64,000 nt of DNA from Schleiferiaceae bacterium (GTDB lineage: Bacteria; Bacteroidota; Bacteroidia; Flavobacteriales; Schleiferiaceae). The notes under the pieces are model-generated. The model did no database searches. It saw only the letters and a list, made by a program, of their open reading frames with translations, and was not told the origin of the DNA. This document shows positions 58,517-64,000 of this stretch, in pieces (position 1 is the first letter of the stretch; each line of letters opens with the position of its first letter). A program made the translations under genes and the position numbers. Where the stretch lies: contig JAGYIN010000001.1 in NCBI GenBank assembly GCA_018402665.1, forward strand, positions 310,001 through 374,000, read 5' to 3'.

Positions 58517-59206
58517 CTAGGAAAGTAAGTTCTGAGCCCAACCCAGGACCAATTCGAATTGATCCTCACGATTCATGGTACTGTTATCTAAAGTACGTGC
58601 ATCCTCAGCCGCTATGAGCGGAGAATCCGAACGTTCCATATCCGCTTTGTCTCGGGACTTCAGATTTTCGAGCACCTCTTGAAAGGAAACGGCTTGTCCT
58701 TTTTGATCCAATTCTGCTTTACGCCGCGCAGCTCGTACATCGTCAGATGCGGTCATAAAGATCTTGAGCTCTGCGTTTGGAAAAACTACCGTTCCAATAT
58801 CGCGGCCGTCCATCACCACACCCCCATTGCGACCCATGGCCTGCTGTAAGGCAACCAAATGACGTCGTACTTCAGATAGTTTTGCCACATGGGAAACGAC
58901 ATGACTCACCGCCATTTCTCGAATTTCCTCTTCAACGCGCTCGCCATTCAAGAAGGTAACGTTGCTACCGGCCGCGTCCAACTCAAAGGTGATTTGCACT
59001 TGATCCAGTGCACCTTCAATCGCAGCAGCATCACAACCGCTTTCTTTGCTCACCCAACCCTTACGTAAGGCATACAAAGCCACTGCACGATACATCGCTC
59101 CAGAATCTACATAGACGTACCCCATGGATTTTGCAAGTGCCTTTGCAAGCGTACTTTTTCCGGTCGAGCTGTGTCCATCAATGGCAATTGTGAGCGGCTT
59201 GGTCAT
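58517..59206 (-). CDS. cmk: Cytidylate kinase
   Basis: Phosphorylates CMP and dCMP. 229 residues. P-loop AIDGHSSTGKSTLAKALAKS, then YVDSGAMYRAVALYAL, NGGVVMDGRDIGTVVFPNAE with the CMP-binding Asp/Arg residues, KIFMTASDDVRAARRK and DKADMERSDSPL. It lies 10 bases downstream of porQ in the lon-porQ-cmk series, an arrangement I recall from other Bacteroidota. Confidence 0.97.
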   Translation of the reverse strand: MTKPLTIAIDGHSSTGKSTLAKALAKSMGYVYVDSGAMYRAVALYALRKGWVSKESGCDAAAIEGALDQVQITFELDAAGSNVTFLNGERVEEEIREMAVSHVVSHVAKLSEVRRHLVALQQAMGRNGGVVMDGRDIGTVVFPNAELKIFMTASDDVRAARRKAELDQKGQAVSFQEVLENLKSRDKADMERSDSPLIAAEDARTLDNSTMNREDQFELVLGWAQNLLS

Positions 59207-59216
59207 GAAGGAATAC

Positions 59217-60218
59217 TTATAAATTTAGGTTTAAAGATAGGGTATTCATACGCCCAGCAACACTGCGTAATTCATTGGCAAAGTGCAACTGGAATTTGGA
59301 AAAATAGACCGACGCACCCAGCGTAAAGCCGCCGCTCGTTCTCCGGTCAGCTAAGGCCATCTCAAATTGACGTCTAAAGCTGTACCCTGCCATAATATGC
59401 AAGCGTTGTGTAGGTAAAAATTCCAACGATCCACTTATATGACGTAAACCCAGATTTAATAAAGATTGGGTGCCCTGTGTCGTTTGACCCGTAACGGGAT
59501 CTACTGTCACAAGATTAGGATCGTCGTAGCCTAAATTTGGTCGGTTCAGCTGATCTGCTACCAGTACCCAACGAAATGGCGCATGTTCCAATTTTTGACC
59601 GAATGCCACTAAAAGATTTACAGGCAGTGCTTCTCGAGTTCCTGCAAAAGTAGACAATTGCCTACCCGAATTCTTCAATAAAACAGCAACATCTATTCCG
59701 CTCTCTAATCGGGTCATCGCTTGAAGATCCATCGCCAATGCCCAGCTCTGGTAACTTTCATAAGTTCCGTTAACTAACTTACCGGTCATCCCAAAGCGCC
59801 AGTTACGCCATTCCGCCAATGGTGTTCCCAGGGATAATGCTATATCCCCGGCATAGAAGATGCCTAAGTTATTTCCCCAGACATCTGTAGCCGTAAACTC
59901 CCCATACTGAATGGTCTGTGCAGCCGCAATTACAGGATGTCCTTTAATCTTAAAACCATAACTGCCCTGAAGCAACTGAATGCCCTCCCCAAGTGCCGCT
60001 GCACTCATCTCAAGTTGAAACAAAGTGCTATCATTTAGTAGCAGCGGGTTTTGCACCGCAAAGGCGCCTACAGGACCAGGGTTGATGTAAGAGGTATTAC
60101 CTAGAGCAGAGCTCCCAGCAAAAACGCTCCTGTCTAGAAATGCGAACACGCCGGTTCCTCCGCTTTGGGCGAGGGCCAGCGAACTCCAAAAAACAGTTAT
60201 AACAAGGGCTCTTATCAA
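59217..60218 (-). CDS. porQ: PorQ-like type IX secretion system protein
   Basis: 333 residues with a signal peptide (about 1-17, ending ALAQ). The body is a predicted outer-membrane beta-barrel of the PorV/FadL-like type. Family features are GGTGVFAFLDRSVFAGSSAL, GNTSYINPGPVGAFAVQNPL, SYGFKIKGHPVIAAAQTIQY and GIFYAGDIALSLGTPL. PorQ is needed for secretion by the T9SS in Porphyromonas. It overlaps the lon stop by 4 bases (ATGA) and precedes cmk. The call rests on sequence pattern and the lon-porQ-cmk context. Confidence 0.82.
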   Translation of the reverse strand: MIRALVITVFWSSLALAQSGGTGVFAFLDRSVFAGSSALGNTSYINPGPVGAFAVQNPLLLNDSTLFQLEMSAAALGEGIQLLQGSYGFKIKGHPVIAAAQTIQYGEFTATDVWGNNLGIFYAGDIALSLGTPLAEWRNWRFGMTGKLVNGTYESYQSWALAMDLQAMTRLESGIDVAVLLKNSGRQLSTFAGTREALPVNLLVAFGQKLEHAPFRWVLVADQLNRPNLGYDDPNLVTVDPVTGQTTQGTQSLLNLGLRHISGSLEFLPTQRLHIMAGYSFRRQFEMALADRRTSGGFTLGASVYFSKFQLHFANELRSVAGRMNTLSLNLNL

Positions 60219-62671
60219 GGCTTTTTAACTTCCACAGGTACTAGCTTCTTTGCATTTTTCACCTTTTGGTCTAAGATAGCTAAATCCAAAACTTCCCGCA
60301 TTTCACCAACGTAATGGAACGTCATTCCTTTTAAATAATGCGCCTCAATTTCCTCGATGTCCTTACGGTTCTTATCGCTAAGTATGATTGTCGTAATCTT
60401 CGCACGCTTTGCAGCTAAGATTTTTTCCTTGATCCCACCCACCGGCAATACCTTACCGCGAAGGGTAATTTCGCCAGTCATGGCAAGTTTTGCTGCCACA
60501 CGTCTTTGTGTAAATAAGCTCGTCAATGCGGTGAGTAAGGTGATGCCTGCTGACGGACCGTCTTTCGGTATGGCACCCTGAGGTACGTGGATGTTGATGT
60601 CGTACGACGTGAAAAGTTTAGGGTCGATACCCAGTTCTTCCGCATTGCTCTTTAAATAGGCCAGGGCAATGGTTGCACTCTCCTTCATCACATCGCCTAA
60701 ATTTCCGGTAACGATTACTTTTCCACTACCTCTACTTATAGAGCTTTCTATAAATAAAATATCACCACCTACAGGGGTCCACGCCAATCCAGTAACTACT
60801 CCCGCATGGTGGTTGCCTTCATAACTGTCTCGTTCTCTGGAAGGGCCGAGTATAGTACCAATGGTATCTTTCTCTATTTTGACGACCTCCGCATCACCCA
60901 TGGCGATGTCCTTTGCGGTGTGACGAATGAGTTTTGCCACCTTTTTGTCTAATGAACGAACGCCACTTTCACGAGTATAACCTTCGACGACCGCCTTTAA
61001 TTCGGGCTTTCCAATGCTGAATTGATCCTTCGTTAATCCATGGTTTTCAAGCTGCTTCGGCACCAAATGACGTTTAGCGATTTCCACCTTCTCCTCAGTT
61101 GTATAACCGGAGACATCAATGATTTCCATACGATCCAGCAAGGCGGGTTGAATGGCACCAAGATTATTTGCGGTAGCAATAAAGAAGACCTTACTCAGGT
61201 CGTAACCCATTTCCAAATAGTTATCGTAGAAACTGTTGTTTTGCTCTGGATCTAAAACTTCCAACATGGAGGAAGAAGGATCACCACCTACGCCGAAGCT
61301 TAATTTATCTATCTCGTCCAAAATAAACACTGGGTCATTCGAACCGGCCTTCTTCATATTTTGCAAAACGCGTCCTGGCATTGCGCCGATATACGTTTTT
61401 CGATGTCCGCGAATTTCTGCTTCATCACGAAGCCCGCCTAAGGACATGCGCACATAAGGACGACCTAAGGCCTCTGCTATGGACTTACCTAATGAAGTTT
61501 TACCTACCCCAGGAGGCCCCGCTAAACAAAGAATAGGGCTTTTCATATCTCCCTTAAGCTTGAGAACAGCAAGATGCTCTAAAATGCGTTCTTTCACTTT
61601 TTCCAAACCGTAATGGTCGTTATCCAATGCCTTTTGAGCCGATTTCAGATTTATACTTGCATCGCCCTTGCTTTCGAAAGGCAAGTCCAGCATGAACTCT
61701 AAATAGTTTCGCTGGATGGCAAATTCAGGCATCTGCGGATTCAACCGTTGCAACTTACGCAACTCCTTCTCAAAGTGTTCTGCGGTCTTATCGTCCCAAG
61801 TCTTTCCTTTTGACTTTTGACGCATTTCTTCGATATCGCCTTCACTACTATTCCCACCCAATTCTTCTTGAATGGTTTTCATCTGTTGGTGCAGGAAATA
61901 TTCGCGTTGCTGCTGATCGAATTCGTGCTTTACTTTATCGTGAATTTCATTCTTCACCTCGAGCATTTTCAGTTCGAGATTCAATCCTTCCAACACCTTT
62001 ACTGCCCGATCTTTCAGCGAATCTAACTCCAGAACCTCTTGCTTTTTTTCGAGATTCATGCTGCTGTTCGATGCAATAAAATTGAGTAGAAACGTATTGC
62101 TCTTGATATTATCCAATGCCGTTTGCGCCTCACTAGGAATGTGCGGGCTTTCTTGAATTAATCTTGCCGCGATCTCCTTAATCGAATCCATAAGTACGGT
62201 AAATTCCGCATCATCCTCAGCTGGAACAAACTCGGGTAGGAACTCCACCTTCGCCATGTTGAACGGTTCGGTCTCCACCCACTCTAAAATCCTAAAGCGT
62301 TTTTTACCCTGAATGATGATCGTAGTATTGCCATCGGGCATTTTAAAACTCTTTACGATCTGCGCTAGCGTTCCAGTCGGAAATACCTCAGCTTGACCTG
62401 GGTCTTCCGTATTGCCGTCGCGCTGAGCAATCATCCCAACAAATTTCTGATCTTCTTTAATGCTCTTAATCAAGCGAAGACTTTTATCGCGACCGGCAGT
62501 GATCGGCGCAACCACACCCGGAAAAATCACCGTATTTCGCAAAGGCAAAATAGGGAGTAACTCTGGGAGTTGGTCGTCCTGAATTTCAACCTCTTCGTCA
62601 GAGGTCATTAACGGAATAAATTCCGTGTTTTCGCTGATAATATCGCTAAGTGACAATGTGTCCATATTCAT
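60215..62671 (-). CDS. lon: ATP-dependent Lon protease
   Basis: Cytosolic AAA+ protease for damaged and regulatory proteins. About 818 residues: LonN domain (LPILPLRNTVIFPGVVAPIT), a coiled helical part with FDQQQREYFLHQQMKTIQEE, the AAA module with Walker A LAGPPGVGKTSLGKSIAEAL and Walker B PVFILDEIDKL, and the C-terminal Ser/Lys protease with the catalytic Ser in PKDGPSAGITL and Lys in IKEKILAAKRA. Start choice is uncertain among three close ATG codons; 62671 gives MNMDTLSLSDIIS. It is the head of lon-porQ-cmk. Confidence 0.96.
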   Translation of the reverse strand: MNMDTLSLSDIISENTEFIPLMTSDEEVEIQDDQLPELLPILPLRNTVIFPGVVAPITAGRDKSLRLIKSIKEDQKFVGMIAQRDGNTEDPGQAEVFPTGTLAQIVKSFKMPDGNTTIIIQGKKRFRILEWVETEPFNMAKVEFLPEFVPAEDDAEFTVLMDSIKEIAARLIQESPHIPSEAQTALDNIKSNTFLLNFIASNSSMNLEKKQEVLELDSLKDRAVKVLEGLNLELKMLEVKNEIHDKVKHEFDQQQREYFLHQQMKTIQEELGGNSSEGDIEEMRQKSKGKTWDDKTAEHFEKELRKLQRLNPQMPEFAIQRNYLEFMLDLPFESKGDASINLKSAQKALDNDHYGLEKVKERILEHLAVLKLKGDMKSPILCLAGPPGVGKTSLGKSIAEALGRPYVRMSLGGLRDEAEIRGHRKTYIGAMPGRVLQNMKKAGSNDPVFILDEIDKLSFGVGGDPSSSMLEVLDPEQNNSFYDNYLEMGYDLSKVFFIATANNLGAIQPALLDRMEIIDVSGYTTEEKVEIAKRHLVPKQLENHGLTKDQFSIGKPELKAVVEGYTRESGVRSLDKKVAKLIRHTAKDIAMGDAEVVKIEKDTIGTILGPSRERDSYEGNHHAGVVTGLAWTPVGGDILFIESSISRGSGKVIVTGNLGDVMKESATIALAYLKSNAEELGIDPKLFTSYDINIHVPQGAIPKDGPSAGITLLTALTSLFTQRRVAAKLAMTGEITLRGKVLPVGGIKEKILAAKRAKITTIILSDKNRKDIEEIEAHYLKGMTFHYVGEMREVLDLAILDQKVKNAKKLVPVEVKKP

Positions 62672-62723
62672 CCAAATCAATTAGGGTTTGCCTCAAATTC
62701 TGCGTCATGCTGTCATTTAAGGT

Positions 62724-62752
62724 CAAAAAAGGGCCGCTCTTTTGGAGGGCCC
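62724..62752 (-). terminator. Rho-independent terminator before lon
   Basis: On the minus strand GGGCCCTC pairs with GAGCGGCCC (one bulged C) around a CAAAA loop, followed by six T. It ends the YaaA and outer-membrane protein unit, 29 bases past the stop of the barrel gene. Confidence 0.82.
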
Positions 62753-62780
62753 AATATATGGTTCAAAGGCTGTGCCGAAC

Positions 62781-63485
62781 TTATTGCTCGAAGAAACCTA
62801 AACTCATTCCGAATTTAAACGTGATGCTTCCATCGAGTGCATTGCGCTCTGCAGGGTTCGCTTCTAAATATTCCGCAGTGTAGTTAAAACCTTCCACGTT
62901 AGAAACGCCAAATCCATTGTAATAGATACCTAGGTTGTAAAAACTTTTCAGCGACCTACGAATTCTCCAACCAAAACCAACGGCATACGTGTAGGTATGA
63001 CCGGTGCCTGGATACAAGGCAATTTCCTCAGGGTATTGCGCATTCGTATTTAAATGCGGCTGGTAGGTCAATGCACCAACTCCAACATGAATAAAGGGGG
63101 TATGGTGGTTGCGTTGATTGTATTTTCCAAACGGGATAAAATGCACATTCGTAAACAGGTTTACATTTAAAAGATCCGTATCAACCTGGTAATCTCGCGT
63201 TGCGTTCCCATGCAGGTTATCGTGACTGTAGATACTTCCATAGTTTACATCTGCACCTACGCTGAGCAAACTGTTGAAATTATATTTGAGTTGAGTCCCT
63301 AATCCAAAGCGAGCCTCTTGGGTCAATGCCCCTAAACTTCCTCCGTTTACATCACCGAGGTAATTTTGTGTCATTGCATATCCACCCCACTCTAAAAAGG
63401 CAGTTGTGCGCTGTGCTGTTGCATGAATAGTCGTTCCTGCTATTGCCACCACAAGGGCGATGTGTTTTATATTCTTCATAATCAT
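62781..63485 (-). CDS. Outer-membrane beta-barrel protein, DUF6089-like
   Basis: 234 residues with a signal peptide ending ATAQ (residue 25). The mature part is rich in alternating aromatic and polar residues, consistent with an eight-stranded barrel: FLEWGGYAMTQNYLGDVNGG, TQLKYNFNSLLSVGADVNYG, DLLNVNLFTNVHFIPFGKYN and GFGWRIRRSLKSFYNLGIYY. The C-terminus ends in Phe-rich strand sequence. This resembles the DUF6089 or PorG-like group, not certain. The start overlaps the yaaA stop (ATGA), favouring 63485 over the Met at 63479. Confidence 0.8.
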   Translation of the reverse strand: MIMKNIKHIALVVAIAGTTIHATAQRTTAFLEWGGYAMTQNYLGDVNGGSLGALTQEARFGLGTQLKYNFNSLLSVGADVNYGSIYSHDNLHGNATRDYQVDTDLLNVNLFTNVHFIPFGKYNQRNHHTPFIHVGVGALTYQPHLNTNAQYPEEIALYPGTGHTYTYAVGFGWRIRRSLKSFYNLGIYYNGFGVSNVEGFNYTAEYLEANPAERNALDGSITFKFGMSLGFFEQ

Positions 63486-64000
63486 TGTGAATCCCTCAAA
63501 AATACCAATTTATTATCGTCAAACGTGTGCATTCTGTACCCCATTTCACTGAAGGATGTTAACGCCTCCATTTTTTTTATATTGTTTTCTAAACACCAAC
63601 GTACAAAAGCACCTCGTGCCTGCTTACTAAAGGCAGACACCGACTTTAATTGACCGTTTTTCATTTGCTTAAAATCTATTTGAACATACGGGTGCTTCAC
63701 GTTTTTCCAATCAATGGCCTTACTGTATTCGCCACTGCAGGCGTCTAAAACGAAGGATGCATCTGTAGCATTGACCCATTGGGTTAAAATAGGACGCCAC
63801 AAACTGTATAAGTTTTTATGCGCTGCTACTTGCAACCGGGATTGCATTTCAAGGCGGTAGGGCACAATATACGTGGCACTAGAAACGACACCATACAATG
63901 CACTCATTACGTACAAAGACCGCAGAGCATTTGCCTTTCCTTCAGCAGTCAATTCCGCCGAATTAAGAAATTTAAACGCTTCACCATTGTAGGCCGTTAA
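63482..64000 (-). CDS. yaaA: YaaA family peroxide stress protein (partial)
   Basis: The frame is open from the right edge (LTAYNGEAFKFLNSAEL), so the N-terminus lies outside; 172 residues are visible. Family pattern: ALRSLYVMSALYGVVSSATY, IVPYRLEMQSRL, VLDACSGEYSKAIDW, KSVSAFSKQARGAFVRWCLE and FSEMGYRMHTFDDNKLVFLR. YaaA (UPF0246/DUF328) binds DNA and lowers free iron under peroxide stress in E. coli. It is followed by the barrel gene with a 4-base overlap; a mechanistic link between the two is not evident. Confidence 0.92.
   Translation of the reverse strand, partial: LTAYNGEAFKFLNSAELTAEGKANALRSLYVMSALYGVVSSATYIVPYRLEMQSRLQVAAHKNLYSLWRPILTQWVNATDASFVLDACSGEYSKAIDWKNVKHPYVQIDFKQMKNGQLKSVSAFSKQARGAFVRWCLENNIKKMEALTSFSEMGYRMHTFDDNKLVFLRDSQ

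Noticed and set aside
58502-58517. Bidirectional terminator between psd and cmk
   Set aside because: The stem (GCTTT/AAAGC) is only five base pairs and has no proper T run.

Overview
The window is an ordinary stretch of chromosome from a member of the Bacteroidota, most likely Flavobacteriales. The evidence is: two type IX secretion markers (a PorQ-like gene and a large secreted protein with a C-terminal sorting domain); promoters of the Bacteroidota type (TTG, about 18 bases, TAnnTTTG); few clear Shine-Dalgarno sequences; a long S1 protein; zinc-free forms of S14, S4 and L36; a MurA with Asp at the usual Cys; and gene neighbourhoods typical of the group (DUF4290-murA, lon-porQ-cmk, PASTA-ddl-coaD-NUDIX-pyrE-birA-rsfS-ftsH-LUD-cdsA-psd). 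Coding density is very high. No gap between genes exceeds about 300 bases. I found no tRNA, rRNA, CRISPR array, insertion sequence or prophage.

Layout. 1-5.2 kb: the end of map, a methyltransferase with an abnormal tail, a coiled-coil protein, a Nif3-family protein and rpsA. 5.3-9.1 kb: carA-eno-gltA (central metabolism) on the minus strand. 9.2-25.9 kb: one 32-gene minus-strand block, rpsL to rplQ, joining the classical str, S10, spc and alpha operons (ribosomal proteins, EF-G, SecY, IF-1, RNA polymerase alpha) without tuf, adk or map. 26.0-26.15 kb: divergent promoters. 26.2-37.6 kb (plus): UvrD/PcrA helicase, DUF4290 protein, murA, a TlpA-like thioredoxin, grpE-dnaJ, an ABC exporter pair, an MscS channel, an NtrC-type regulator without a DNA-binding domain, and a small acidic protein. 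37.6-45 kb: MATE exporter, M3 peptidase (minus), a copper ATPase with a small metal-binding partner and a glycosyltransferase, and an LPP20-like lipoprotein (minus). 45-50.2 kb (minus): a frameshifted DUF1905-like gene, a di-haem peroxidase lipoprotein, an RluD-like synthase, a T9SS cargo protein and a PASTA protein. 50.3-58.5 kb: ddl, coaD, NUDIX (minus), pyrE, birA (minus), rsfS, ftsH, LUD protein, cdsA, psd. 58.5-64 kb (minus): cmk, porQ, lon, an outer-membrane barrel protein and yaaA, which runs off the right edge.

Functionally the region is housekeeping: translation and secretion, cell-wall precursors (MurA, Ddl), phospholipids (CdsA, Psd), cofactors (CoaD, BirA), pyrimidines (CarA, PyrE, Cmk), proteostasis (GrpE, DnaJ, FtsH, Lon) and the cell envelope.

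I did not find a convincing new multi-gene system. The observations most worth a second look are small: a gene split at a seven-A run, a terminator inside a convergent coding sequence, two divergent genes whose start codons share one CATG, a methyltransferase that seems to have lost its stop codon, a perfect 14-bp inverted repeat before grpE, and several proteins that lack expected cysteines or domains.
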